Both the position numbers and the translations under genes were made by a program. Under the pieces are notes generated by a model. That model saw nothing but the letters and a program-made list of their open reading frames with translations. It did not search any database and was not told the DNA's origin. A stretch of DNA of 64,000 bases from Nocardia puris (lineage in GTDB: Bacteria > Actinomycetota > Actinomycetes > Mycobacteriales > Mycobacteriaceae): the NCBI RefSeq assembly GCF_003315035.1, contig NZ_QNRE01000009.1, positions 124,001 through 188,000 of the forward strand. The letters run 5' to 3'. Shown here piece by piece: positions 31,599-43,900 of the stretch. The stretch's first letter is position 1. Each line of letters begins with the position of its first letter.

Positions 31599-33383
31599 GG
31601 TCAGCGCCTCGGCGCGGTCGCGTAGCGCGCGCAGGCTCGACAGCTGCGCTTCGAGATCGGCGATGCGCTCCTCGCGGCGGTCGCCGTACTTGCTGTAGGA
31701 CTCCTCCGCCGCGCGCAACGCGTCGTCGGCGGTGCGCAGTACCTCGTCGGCGATATCGGTGAAGTGGTCGCGCAGCGCGCGCTGCACGGCGCGCAGGCGA
31801 TTGCGCGACTCCTTGCTCACTTGGAAGATCACGTCGTCCATGAGCCGCGCGACCGCGACCTTGGCCTCCGACCGGCGGCGCAGTTTGCGGTTCTTGCGGT
31901 CGTCCCAGATCGCGTTGACGCCGAGCAGTACGCCCGCGCCGGCCGAGTACCAGTTCACCAGCGACATGCCGAGCAGGCTGGTGGCCAGGCCGACCATGAG
32001 GATGCCGCCGTAGGAGCCGCGCAGACCCGACAGGAACTGTTCGGTCACCGCGGGTTTCGCGCTGTCCAGCGATTCGAGCGGGGCCACCGGCTCGAGCACC
32101 TCGCCCGGATTGGCCAGGCGCAGATCCGGCAGCGGCGGGGTGCGGTTGTCGGCGGGGAACTTCGCGGCCACCTGCTCGCACAGCTCCACCGAGCGGTAGT
32201 GCGCCATGACGAAGTTCTCCTCGACCGCCTCGCAGATGCGCGCGTCGAGGTCCTCGCCGAACTCCTTCCAGGTGCGCGCCGGATCGGTGCGCGCGATGTC
32301 GGCTTCGGCGTCGCGCACCAGGCTGCGCAACCGGTGGCGCAGGTCGTGCTCGATATCGGCCATCAGCTCGGTCGCGCCGTCGGCCAGCGCGAGCTGCCAG
32401 TTGGCGGTGCGCTGGCGCAGCCGGTCGGCGTCCTCGCGCGCGGCGGCCAGCTGCTGGGTGATCTGGGCCCGGCGGCTCGGGTCGCGCAGCGACTCGGCCT
32501 CGGTGTAGAGGGTGACGGCCAGGTGGTCGGAGACCAGCCGGATGTCGCGCAGCGCCGAGTCCCGCGCGACAGCGTCGGCGCGGGCCACCACGTAGTCACG
32601 CAGGTGGTCGATCAGCTGCGGCACCCCGGATTCGATATCGCGCTGGTAGTTGCCCGCCTGGCGATGCAGCAGCGCCGAGACCGGCGCCACCGCGAAACCG
32701 AGGCCCGCGGCGTCGAGCAGATCGCGATCGCGCTGCTGCACGTGCGACCACTGCGGGTACATGTCGATCTTGTTCAGCACGCAGATCACCGTGGGGCACA
32801 ACTGCTGCACACGCTGCAGGTACTCCAGCTGCGCGGGCGTCAGCTCGGCCGCGGCCTCGGTCACGTAGAGCACCGCGTCGGCGGCGGCGATCATCGACCA
32901 GCGGGTGCGCTCGTCACCGGAGCCCGGCGCGTCCATCAGGACGATGCCGTCGGCGAGCAGCTGGCTCGGCTCAGTGAACTCGGCCCGCACCACACCCTTC
33001 GCGAACAGCGCGGGGCCGGGGTCGAGCGGGTCCACCGGCTGGCGTTCGGTGTGGCCCGGCCCCACCGACTTCACCAGCGTGGCACTGGCCTCCGGGCCGT
33101 ACTCCACGATCACGGGGGCGCTCACCGCGGTGTCGGTGGCGCTGACCTGCGCGCCGACCAGACTGTTGACCAGCGTGCTCATCCCGTTCTTCGGATCGCC
33201 GACGACGACCAGACGCACCCGGGGATCGCCGATGCGGGCGCGGACCATGCCCAGGCGTGCGCCCAGGTCGTCGCGTCCCGCGGATCGAGCCGTCTCCCGC
33301 AGTTCGTCCAGTATCCGGATGAGCGGCGTCATCGCGTCCGGATGTTTCACCGTCGCGGACCCCAGCCCGGCTGCGGCAGACAA
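31593..33383 (-). CDS. Dynamin-like GTPase (IniA/IniC-like) with altered P-loop
   Basis: This 596-residue protein has a dynamin-type GTPase domain. G1 is GDPKNGMST (residues 62-70), G3 DAPG, and G4 NKID. Long coiled-coil helices follow, with a hydrophobic pair near residues 460-495 (GGILMVGLATSLLGMSLVNWYSAGAGVLLG) that may insert in membrane. The P-loop Lys is Met68, unusual for an active GTPase. IniA-type proteins reshape the cell membrane. The TTG at 33383 has a perfect AGGAGG 4 nt upstream; a GTG at 33350 is the alternative. It follows a Pro/Thr-rich protein gene by 76 bp, much as iniA follows iniB. Confidence 0.85.
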   Translation of the reverse strand: MSAAAGLGSATVKHPDAMTPLIRILDELRETARSAGRDDLGARLGMVRARIGDPRVRLVVVGDPKNGMSTLVNSLVGAQVSATDTAVSAPVIVEYGPEASATLVKSVGPGHTERQPVDPLDPGPALFAKGVVRAEFTEPSQLLADGIVLMDAPGSGDERTRWSMIAAADAVLYVTEAAAELTPAQLEYLQRVQQLCPTVICVLNKIDMYPQWSHVQQRDRDLLDAAGLGFAVAPVSALLHRQAGNYQRDIESGVPQLIDHLRDYVVARADAVARDSALRDIRLVSDHLAVTLYTEAESLRDPSRRAQITQQLAAAREDADRLRQRTANWQLALADGATELMADIEHDLRHRLRSLVRDAEADIARTDPARTWKEFGEDLDARICEAVEENFVMAHYRSVELCEQVAAKFPADNRTPPLPDLRLANPGEVLEPVAPLESLDSAKPAVTEQFLSGLRGSYGGILMVGLATSLLGMSLVNWYSAGAGVLLGVNAIWDDRKNRKLRRRSEAKVAVARLMDDVIFQVSKESRNRLRAVQRALRDHFTDIADEVLRTADDALRAAEESYSKYGDRREERIADLEAQLSSLRALRDRAEALTA

Positions 33384-33459
33384 GCCTCCTCCTAACTCCC
33401 GTGTGGTCTCGTTCGTCGATAAGCCGTCCCGGACAGTGTCCGTCGTTCCCCTCGCCCGG

Positions 33460-35652
33460 TCAGATCCGGTAGAACAGGTCGGCGTCGTGAGCGGTGTGGA
33501 CAGGCTGGTGGTACCCGATCGTGTCGGGCAGCAATCCTGAACTCAGTCCACCGGCGAGCAACGAGTGGTCGGCGCTGCCCGCGGTCGCCACGTGATGGTA
33601 GGCGGCCAGGTTGTCGTCATCGCTGATCGGGCGGGGCTTGGGCGGCTCCACGATGGTCGGCGGCTTGACCGGCGCCGGGTTCACCGTGGTCGGCGCGACG
33701 GTCGGCACCTCCACCGTCGGCACGTCCACCGTGGCGGTCGGGACGTCGACCGTGGGCACGTCGGCGGTGGGCGCCGAGGTCGGCACGTCGACGGTCGCGG
33801 TCGGGACCGAGACGGTGGGGACGTCGGCGGTCGCGCTGGGCACCGACGGGGTGCCCGCGGAACCGCCGGTGTCGGTGCCCGTGCCGCCCGTGGTCGGCGA
33901 TCCGGTGCCCGAGTTGCCGGTACCGCCGCCGGGGGTGCCGGTGGGCTGGGTGACGGTCGCGCCCGGCGTCTTGGTGATCGTCGAATCCGAGCCGCCGCCG
34001 TTGCCCTGGGTGGGCGGCACGGTGACACCTGGCGTCTTCGTGACGCCCGGGGTCAGCGTGACATCGGTGTCAGGCTTGGTCGGTGTGGGCACCGACGGGG
34101 TGGGCACCGTCTGGGTGATCGTGGTCGGCACCGAGGGCGCCGTGCTGCCAGGTTCGACCGTCGGCGTGCTCGGCGAGCCGGTGGGCGGCGTGACGGTGGG
34201 CTCCGGAGTTTTCACCGGACGATCCACGAACAGCGCGGGCACCACCGCCGCGGGCGCGGTCAGCGGGGACGGCACGTCGGGAGTGCCGATGACATTCGCG
34301 ATCGGGGTGCTCGCGGCCTCCGGCTGGATCGTCGTCTGCAACGGGGTGGCCACCACGGGAGCCGCCGCGGCGGCCGCGGGAGCCGGCGCGACAGGTGCGG
34401 GAACCGGAGCCGGAGCGGGGACGACCGGCGCGGGAGCCGCGGCGGGCGCCACCGGCGGGGCGACCGCCTGCGGGGCGGGCGCGGCGTGCGGCGCGGGCTG
34501 CGCGGCCGGGGCGATCTGCGGGGTGGCGCTGGTGGTGGCGGGCGCGACGCCCGAGCCCGAAAGTCCGCCGCCTACACCGGGAGTCGAGGCGCCCGGCTGC
34601 TCGCCGACGCGCGGCGTGGCCGGATCCTGACGCGAACCGGACAGCCAGTCGGAGAAGTTGTCGAGCTGGGTGCCGATATCGGTGCCCGCCGCCGTCTTCA
34701 CCGCGAACTCGGCCGAGGCCTCGACGCGCAGATCGGTGGTGAGATACATCCCGTCGGGGCCGATGCCCATATCGACTTCGAGCTTGGTCCAGATCTCGGC
34801 GCTGCCCTCGACACCGAGGTACACCCCGAAATCGCCGGGCGCGTCGAAATCGGCGGGCGTGCCGACGCCGCCGAACATGTCGCCGTACGAATTACCCGGC
34901 TGCGCAAAGGGATTGGTCGGCTCGTCCAGACCCGGCTCGCGGTCCGACGACGCCGAGCGCTCCGACGCGGCGGTCTCCTCGGTGCGTCCCGCGGCCGGAA
35001 TCTTGGGCAGCGCGAAGGGATTCGAGCCCGGCGCGAGGAAGCCCTCCGAACCCGGCAGCCCGAAACCGTGCCCGGCCTGGCCGAGCCCGTGGCCCGGCAG
35101 GCCGAAACCGCCTTGCTGTTCCCACCATTCGTACGGCGAGGAGCCGCCGGGTACCGATTCGACCGGCGGCTGCGTCTGTTCCCACGGATTCTGGTCCGCG
35201 TAGCCCGGGGCGGAACCCTGCTCGTCCCACCATTCATACGGGTTGTTGTTCTCGGTCTCGCCCGGACGGAGTTGTCCGTCGACGCGGGGGTTCCAGTGGC
35301 CCTCGGGCGCGGGCGCCGGGCCGAACTGAAGTCCGGGTGCGGGCGCCTGCGCGCCGACCGGATCGGGCGTGTAGGGCAGATCGTCCGGATCGGGGTCCGG
35401 GAAGGTCACCACCGGGCTCGGCACATCCGGATCGGGATCGGCGGAGGACGCCCACCCGGTGTTCCAGCTGTCCAGACGCTGGCCGCCCGGCTGGGCCGGG
35501 ACCCCGCCGCCGTTGGCGGCCACCAGGGCACCGCCGGTGACGTACGCGCCCGCACGGGCGACACGCGCGACCCCCGTGGCCACGCGGTAGGCGGTGTCGC
35601 CCGGCTGCTCAGCGCCCTCGGAGTCGTCGTCGAAGGGCAGGTCACGCGTCAT
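33460..35652 (-). CDS. Large Pro/Thr/Val-rich protein upstream of the dynamin-like gene
   Basis: The 730-residue protein starts with an acidic stretch, then an Ala/Gly hydrophobic segment (about residues 25-50). An Asp/Pro-rich region follows, with two copies of NNPYEWWDEQG/SSPYEWWEQQG-type sequence. A compact domain lies near residues 285-355 (GVYLGVEGSAEIWTKLEVDM ... VEASAEFAVK). Then come about 340 residues rich in Pro, Thr, Val and Ala with DVPT repeats, and a conserved-looking C-terminus (DDNLAAYHHV ... LFYRI). No signal peptide or enzyme motif is seen. It resembles IniB only in position and low complexity. GGAG lies 6 nt before the ATG at 35652. Confidence 0.75.
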   Translation of the reverse strand: MTRDLPFDDDSEGAEQPGDTAYRVATGVARVARAGAYVTGGALVAANGGGVPAQPGGQRLDSWNTGWASSADPDPDVPSPVVTFPDPDPDDLPYTPDPVGAQAPAPGLQFGPAPAPEGHWNPRVDGQLRPGETENNNPYEWWDEQGSAPGYADQNPWEQTQPPVESVPGGSSPYEWWEQQGGFGLPGHGLGQAGHGFGLPGSEGFLAPGSNPFALPKIPAAGRTEETAASERSASSDREPGLDEPTNPFAQPGNSYGDMFGGVGTPADFDAPGDFGVYLGVEGSAEIWTKLEVDMGIGPDGMYLTTDLRVEASAEFAVKTAAGTDIGTQLDNFSDWLSGSRQDPATPRVGEQPGASTPGVGGGLSGSGVAPATTSATPQIAPAAQPAPHAAPAPQAVAPPVAPAAAPAPVVPAPAPVPAPVAPAPAAAAAAPVVATPLQTTIQPEAASTPIANVIGTPDVPSPLTAPAAVVPALFVDRPVKTPEPTVTPPTGSPSTPTVEPGSTAPSVPTTITQTVPTPSVPTPTKPDTDVTLTPGVTKTPGVTVPPTQGNGGGSDSTITKTPGATVTQPTGTPGGGTGNSGTGSPTTGGTGTDTGGSAGTPSVPSATADVPTVSVPTATVDVPTSAPTADVPTVDVPTATVDVPTVEVPTVAPTTVNPAPVKPPTIVEPPKPRPISDDDNLAAYHHVATAGSADHSLLAGGLSSGLLPDTIGYHQPVHTAHDADLFYRI
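33690..33845. repeat. Coding repeats of V-[DE]-V-P-T type
   Basis: Imperfect 12-18-bp units encode repeated VDVPT/VEVPT/ADVPT motifs near the C-terminus of the minus-strand Pro/Thr-rich gene. Confidence 0.6.
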
Positions 35653-35841
35653 GCAAGCTCCACATCTCGGGTCTCCAGCGATCCTCACCATGCCGGGCAG
35701 CCGAGTGAAGATCACCTAACGATATTTCCGGAGAACCCAGCTGTCACATCCACGGAGTCGGTGATCCCCCCGGAGGTGGTGAGCACCACAACCTTGCCAC
35801 CCCGCCGATCGGACGCCAAGCCCCTTTTTCACGGGTATATC

Positions 35842-35863
35842 GAACTGGACAACATACCAGTTC
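35842..35863. promoter_or_regulatory. Inverted repeat GAACTGG-N8-CCAGTTC upstream of the Pro/Thr-rich gene
   Basis: Perfect 7-bp arms (35842-35848 and 35857-35863) lie in the 241-bp gap between lepA and the Pro/Thr-rich gene. On the minus strand a TTGAAC and a GATATA 18 bp apart overlap the repeat, so it could be an operator over a promoter. Inference. Confidence 0.45.
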
Positions 35864-35893
35864 AACGGGGGTTTCCGCACCCGGAACCGACCG

Positions 35894-37744
<1,851 letters not shown>

Positions 37745-37877
37745 TCCACTCCTTGGCTGGTCCGGGCAAACTGCGCTCCATCGTCCCATGCGCGCGGGCG
37801 GCGGCCGACCGCACCCGGTCCGAGAGCGCCGTCCCGGGCCGGATGTGTAGTCGTCACCGCACCGTTATTCTCCAGGG

Positions 37878-38429
37878 ATGGCCCGAAGTTGGAACTCTCT
37901 CGGCAAGCAGTTGAGCCTGATCGCGAAGGAGCAGGGTCCCAAGATCGTCAAGCAGCAGGCCCCGAAGCTGGTCGAGAGACTGGTCGGCGCCGCTCAGCGC
38001 AGGCGTGATCGAAGCCCGGCCGTGCGCCCCACCGCGTCCCCGCCCGTGCCGACCGCCGAGCGGGCCCGCCAGATCGTCTACTGCCCGCACCTGGACGGGC
38101 GTGCCGATCCCGGCGAGATCGTGTGGACCTGGGTGCCCTACGAGGAGGACCCGAGCAACGGCAAGGACCGCCCGGTGCTGGTGGTCGGGCGCGACCGGCG
38201 CACCTTGCTGGGGCTGATGCTCTCGTCGAATCCCGAACGCGCGCACGATCGCAACTGGGTCGGCATCGGCAGCGGCAGCTGGGACCACGACGGCAGGCCG
38301 AGCTGGGTCCGGCTGGACCGGGTGCTGGACGTGCCGGAGGCGGGCATCCGCCGCGAGGGCGCCATCCTGGCGCGCAAGACCTTCGACCTGGTCGCGCACC
38401 GGCTCGTCATCGAATACCACTGGAGCTGA
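37878..38429 (+). CDS. PemK/MazF-fold protein without an adjacent antitoxin
   Basis: The 183-residue protein has a helical, Lys/Arg/Gln-rich N-terminal 60 residues. A PemK/MazF-like beta domain follows: GEIVWTWVPYEEDPSNGKDRPVLVVGRD, then LGLMLSSNPE and SWVRLDRVLDV. These match the toxin-family fold (RPVLVV core). No antitoxin gene flanks it, and a homologue (Rv2405) sits at the same place in mycobacteria, so it is probably a housekeeping relative rather than a mobile toxin. Whether it cuts RNA is unknown. The ATG lies 6 nt after TATTCT, a leaderless pattern. Confidence 0.8.
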   Translation: MARSWNSLGKQLSLIAKEQGPKIVKQQAPKLVERLVGAAQRRRDRSPAVRPTASPPVPTAERARQIVYCPHLDGRADPGEIVWTWVPYEEDPSNGKDRPVLVVGRDRRTLLGLMLSSNPERAHDRNWVGIGSGSWDHDGRPSWVRLDRVLDVPEAGIRREGAILARKTFDLVAHRLVIEYHWS

Positions 38430-38435
38430 ACGCGT

Positions 38436-38470
38436 CGCGGCCCCGATTCCACGGGGGAACCGGGGCCGCG
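38436..38470. terminator. Bidirectional terminator hairpin
   Basis: CGCGGCCCCG (38436-38445) pairs perfectly with CGGGGCCGCG (38461-38470). The 15-nt loop can form an additional TTCC/GGAA pairing. It lies between the convergent PemK/MazF-like and aquaporin genes. Confidence 0.75.
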
Positions 38471-38524
38471 CACGAGAATTCGCTCAGCTGAGCATTTCGC
38501 GGCTGAGTTCAACCACCCCGCCGG

Positions 38525-39313
38525 CTACGCCGGCTGCCGTCCCCGTCGCCCGAAAAGCAGTCCGTAGACCAGTGCCCCGAGCACACCGCCTATCAGCGGG
38601 AACACCACGAACGCCCACACCTGGCCGCCCGCGCCCTCCTGATAGAAGGCCACGCCGAGGCTACGCGCCGGGTTGACCGAGGTGTTGTCCACCGGGATCG
38701 AGATCAGGTGGATCACCGCCAGCGTGACGCCGATGGACAGACCGGCCAGCGGCACGTCGGAGATCTGGTCGGTGGAGGCCAGCACCACGAACACCAGCAG
38801 CGCCGTGAGCATCACCTCGATGATGATCATCGCGGCCATGCCGTAACCGTCGCGGATCACGACCTCGCCCAGCGGGCCGGTCTCCGCCGACGGGCTGTGC
38901 GGGCCCCAGCCGTTGGCGCCGAGTCCGTCGGTCTTGCGGTCGTAGGACGGCAGGTTCTTCGCGATGGCGAAGAGCACCAGGCCCGAGAGGAACGCGCCGA
39001 TCAACTGCGCGACAACGTATCCCGCCGCGCTCACCGCCGAGAGGCGCCCCAGGATCAACTGTCCCAGCGTGACCGCCGGATTCACGTGACACCCCGAGAT
39101 CGGGCCGATCGCGTACACCAGAAACAACAGCGTGAGGCCGAAGGCGAGCGCCACACCCAGCGCGCCGACCCGCTCACCCGCCAGTACCGCGGTGCCGACG
39201 CCACCCATGACGAGCACGAACGTGCCGAGTGCCTCGGCCGCCCATTTCTTCCCCTCGGGAACCGGCCCGTCCTCGGCCAGTTCCTCGACAACTTCTTGCG
39301 CTGTCGGAGACAT
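38525..39313 (-). CDS. Aquaporin (MIP family)
   Basis: This 262-residue membrane protein has six hydrophobic segments and both NPA boxes, HVNPAVT (about residue 77) and SVNPARS (about residue 215). The narrow-pore features (His in the helix before the second NPA box, Arg after it) favour a water-selective AqpZ type over a glycerol channel. An insertion of about 30 polar residues (NLPSYDRKTDGLGANGWGPH) lies in the loop before the second half. The N-terminus carries 20 acidic residues. It is a single gene between convergent and downstream neighbours, with GGAAGGTGTC upstream of the start. Confidence 0.92.
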   Translation of the reverse strand: MSPTAQEVVEELAEDGPVPEGKKWAAEALGTFVLVMGGVGTAVLAGERVGALGVALAFGLTLLFLVYAIGPISGCHVNPAVTLGQLILGRLSAVSAAGYVVAQLIGAFLSGLVLFAIAKNLPSYDRKTDGLGANGWGPHSPSAETGPLGEVVIRDGYGMAAMIIIEVMLTALLVFVVLASTDQISDVPLAGLSIGVTLAVIHLISIPVDNTSVNPARSLGVAFYQEGAGGQVWAFVVFPLIGGVLGALVYGLLFGRRGRQPA

Positions 39314-39372
39314 ACAGACACCTTCCGCTCGAGCCGAACCCCACTGCCAGAAGAAGTACCGCGAAATGGACG

Positions 39373-40215
39373 CTACGCCAGACGGGTGATCTCTACAACG
39401 ACCTCGAGGTCTGTCGAACCGCCGCCCGAGAAAATTCCTTTCAGCGGCGGCACATCCGCGTAATCGCGACCCACCCCGACCGACACGTGTTGTTCACTGA
39501 TCGGAATGTTGTTGGTGGGGTCGTATCCCCACCATTGGCCGGTCCACGCCTCGATCCAGGCGTGTGACTGTCCAGCGACGGTGTCATCGATGCGGGCCGA
39601 CGGGTTCGGATGCAGATATCCGGAGACATAGCGACTCGGAATCCCCATGCTGCGCAACAAAACAAGCGTCAAATGCGCGTAATCCTGGCACACGCCTTGC
39701 CGATCGGCGAATGCTTCGACGGCCGAGGTGTGCACCGAGGTGGTACCCGCCAGATAGGTCATTTCGCGGTGCACCCATTCGGAGGCTTTGATCACCGCTT
39801 TGGCCGGCGATACGCCGCGACTGTGCTGGCGCGCGATGGTGGCGAGTTTGCGATCGCGCGGCACATACGCGGTGGGTTGGAGCAATTCGTCGTATCGATC
39901 CGCGACGTGGTCGGCGCGCAGTTCCTCCCAGGACAGTTCCTCGGCGGGCCCGGTGAACGGTTCGGTCTCCACGACCGACGACCCCGTCACCTCCAGTTCC
40001 GTGTGCGGGGCGTGCAAGTCGAACGCGGTGACGGCCGTGCCCCAGTAGTCCGTGTAGCGATAGGACCGCGTGGAGGGCACCGTCTCGACCCGGTTCAGGA
40101 TGACGTTCTGCCTGCTGTCCGCGCGCGGCGTCAGCCTGGCCTCGTTGAACGACCGGGTGACCGGCGCGTCGTACACGTAACCGGTGGTGTGCACCACCCT
40201 GATCCGCCAGCTCAT
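39373..40215 (-). CDS. Transglutaminase-like cysteine protease-fold protein
   Basis: This 280-residue protein has the N-terminal beta domain (YVYDAPVTRSFNEARLTPR) common to bacterial transglutaminase-like proteins. The catalytic triad follows: Cys in RQGVCQDYAH, His in GQSHAWIEAW and Asp in WGYDPTNN. It is the third gene of a conserved unit with the alpha-E protein and the ATP-grasp protein (Rv2411c-Rv2409c). Its ATG overlaps the alpha-E stop by 4 nt. The unit has been proposed to make or modify a peptide; the transglutaminase-like protein would cleave or process it. Confidence 0.92.
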   Translation of the reverse strand: MSWRIRVVHTTGYVYDAPVTRSFNEARLTPRADSRQNVILNRVETVPSTRSYRYTDYWGTAVTAFDLHAPHTELEVTGSSVVETEPFTGPAEELSWEELRADHVADRYDELLQPTAYVPRDRKLATIARQHSRGVSPAKAVIKASEWVHREMTYLAGTTSVHTSAVEAFADRQGVCQDYAHLTLVLLRSMGIPSRYVSGYLHPNPSARIDDTVAGQSHAWIEAWTGQWWGYDPTNNIPISEQHVSVGVGRDYADVPPLKGIFSGGGSTDLEVVVEITRLA

Positions 40216-41186
40216 ACTTCCCCCTCCACGTGCACGCGATGGTCGTGACTGCTGCGCAGATCCGTCCACGCCACCCAGGGCGCGGCGTGGAAGTACTGCA
40301 ACGCGATGGCCTCGCTGACTTCGCGGCAGGTCTTCTGCAACGTGAGCAGGCGATCCTGCAGGTCCTCCAGCAGCGCGCCGGGCGGCAGGAATTCGAGTTC
40401 GCTGCGCGCGCGGCCCAGCAGGCGCTGCGCCTCGTGCCGGGCGCCGACCCGGCTGCTGGGCCGCTGATCCAGTTCGGTCAGGCAGGATTCGGCCACCCGC
40501 ACCGCGTGGAACACCGACCGCGGGAACAGCCGGTCGAGCAGGATGAACTCCGCCACGCGGTTCGCGTCCAGCGCCCCGCGATGGGTGCGCAGGTAGGTGT
40601 CGTGCGCGCCCGCCGAACGCAGCAACGTCACCCAGGCGGGCGAGGAGGTGCGGTCGCCGGCGCGCGAGAGCAGCAGGCGCACCATCATGTCCACGCGCTC
40701 GATGGAACGGCCGAGCAGCAGGAAGCGGTACCCGTCGTCGCGGCTGAGCGTGGAATCGGACAGGCCGGCGAACATGGCGGCGCGGTCCTTGACGTAGGAG
40801 AAGAACTCGTGCGGGCCGAGGCTGCGCGCGGCCCGCTCCGCCGCGTGCAGGCCGTTGAAGGTGGCGTTCAGGCACTCCCACATCTCGCTGGAGGTGACTT
40901 CCCGCGCGCCCCTGGCGTTCTCGCGGGCGTTCGCGATCGAGTCCACGATGGAACCGCCGTGCTCGTGACTGAACCCGACCAGGTCGGTCACCGCCCACAC
41001 GTCCAGCGTGCCCTCGGGCGGGTCGATGCCGAGCACCTTCAGCAGCACCCGCGAGGTGCGGTCGGGATCGACGGTGGCGTCCTCGAGCAGTTGGTGCACG
41101 GCCACGTCCAGGATGCGCGCGGTGTCGTCGGCGCGTTCGGTGTAGCGGCCTATCCAGTACAGGGATTCGGCGTTGCGAGCCAGCAT
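40212..41186 (-). CDS. Alpha-E domain protein
   Basis: This 324-residue, mostly helical protein starts with MLARNAESLYWIGRYTERADDTARIL, the hallmark of the alpha-E family. Further conserved blocks include DDGYRFLLLGRSIERVDMMVRLL and RAARSLGPHEFFSYVKDRA. No enzyme activity is known; members always accompany circularly permuted ATP-grasp proteins and transglutaminases. It starts 3 nt after the ATP-grasp gene stop and overlaps the transglutaminase-like start, so all three are one operon. Confidence 0.92.
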   Translation of the reverse strand: MLARNAESLYWIGRYTERADDTARILDVAVHQLLEDATVDPDRTSRVLLKVLGIDPPEGTLDVWAVTDLVGFSHEHGGSIVDSIANARENARGAREVTSSEMWECLNATFNGLHAAERAARSLGPHEFFSYVKDRAAMFAGLSDSTLSRDDGYRFLLLGRSIERVDMMVRLLLSRAGDRTSSPAWVTLLRSAGAHDTYLRTHRGALDANRVAEFILLDRLFPRSVFHAVRVAESCLTELDQRPSSRVGARHEAQRLLGRARSELEFLPPGALLEDLQDRLLTLQKTCREVSEAIALQYFHAAPWVAWTDLRSSHDHRVHVEGEV

Positions 41187-41189
41187 GGG

Positions 41190-42938
<1,749 letters not shown>

Positions 42939-43181
42939 GCGAAAATCGTGCTACACGCAGCGTCTTTGCCGTGTGAGACACAGGTAAATTTCTTGCATCA
43001 CTCGGCCGGGACATCGCGGTCTCCGCCGGGCGTGTCGGCGCCGATCGGCGCCGATTTCGTGTGCCGCGCGGCGGCTGGTACCCTCGATCTTCGGCGATGC
43101 GTTACCCGTTTCCCGGGTGATCGGCACGCGTACGACTTCTCAGTACAGACCACTCAGCGACAGGAACACGAGGAAACAGGC

Positions 43182-43445
43182 GTGGCCAATATCAAGTCCC
43201 AGATGAAGCGGATCCGCACCAACGAGGAGGCGCGCAAGCGCAACCAGTCGGTCAAGTCCGCGCTGCGTACCGCGATCCGCAGCTTCCGGGAGGCCGCCGC
43301 GGCCGGCGACAAGGAGCAGGCCGGCGAGCGTCTCCAGTTCGCGAGCCGCAAGCTCGACAAGGCCGCCTCCAAGGGCGTCATCCACGCCAACCAGGCCGCC
43401 AACAAGAAGTCGGCCCTCGCCCTGGCTTACAACAAGCTGGGCTGA
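43182..43445 (+). CDS. rpsT: 30S ribosomal protein S20
   Basis: This 87-residue basic protein has the S20 signature: ANIKSQMKRIRTNEEARKRNQSVKSALRT, then SRKLDKAASKGVIHANQAANKKSALA. It binds 16S rRNA in the body of the small subunit. The GTG at 43182 has GAGGAAA about 6 nt upstream. It is a single gene, divergent from the ATP-grasp operon, and followed by a terminator hairpin. It matches Rv2412. Confidence 0.97.
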   Translation: MANIKSQMKRIRTNEEARKRNQSVKSALRTAIRSFREAAAAGDKEQAGERLQFASRKLDKAASKGVIHANQAANKKSALALAYNKLG

Positions 43446-43451
43446 TCGCGC

Positions 43452-43481
43452 CGGTCCCGCTCCGGGACCGTCCGTTCTTCT
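43452..43481 (+). terminator. rpsT terminator
   Basis: CGGTCCC (43452-43458) and GGGACCG (43464-43470) form a stem with a 5-nt loop, followed by the pyrimidine-rich TCCGTTCTTCT. It starts 6 bp after the rpsT stop. Confidence 0.8.
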
Positions 43482-43606
43482 CTGACGCCAGCCGCTGCGG
43501 CCTCGACGACCACGGCGGCTTTTGTCGTGTCCGCAGGTTCTGCGGCCGTCCGGGAGTTCACCGGACCGTAGCCGCGATGTCGGCGGGTGCCGCTACCATT
43601 CCGCGC

Positions 43607-43858
43607 ATGGTTACCGTCTACGCGAATCAGACCGTCGTCCGAGCAGAGGATCTGCCGGAGGTCATCCGCGCCGCCGAGGTGCTGGGAATCGGGATCAAGA
43701 TCGAGAACGTCATGGTGCCCATCGACGAGGACGGCAACTACTCCCTCGAGTGGATCGTCACCCGCGACGAGGAGGTGCCCGCCTACGAGGAATGGGAGGG
43801 CCGCTACGAGGGCGCCGAGGAGGACGAGGACGAACTCGTCCTGAGCGCGGCGGAGTAG
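43607..43858 (+). CDS. Small acidic protein of unknown function
   Basis: This 83-residue, strongly acidic protein (about one quarter Asp/Glu) opens with VTVYANQTVVRAEDLPEVIRAAEVLGI and ends in a Glu/Asp-rich tail. The ATG lies 7 nt after TACCAT, giving a clear leaderless signature; an upstream ATG at 43577 would start before that promoter. No family is recognised. Codon use is normal for the window, so it is probably real. Confidence 0.7.
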   Translation: MVTVYANQTVVRAEDLPEVIRAAEVLGIGIKIENVMVPIDEDGNYSLEWIVTRDEEVPAYEEWEGRYEGAEEDEDELVLSAAE

Positions 43859-43900
43859 GGTTCAGCGCCGCACGGGGGTTCACCGCCGTGGAGGGCAAGC

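Noticed and set aside
37878..38429. Toxin-antitoxin system
   Set aside because: The PemK/MazF-like gene has no neighbouring antitoxin, and its conserved place beside lepA argues against a mobile module.
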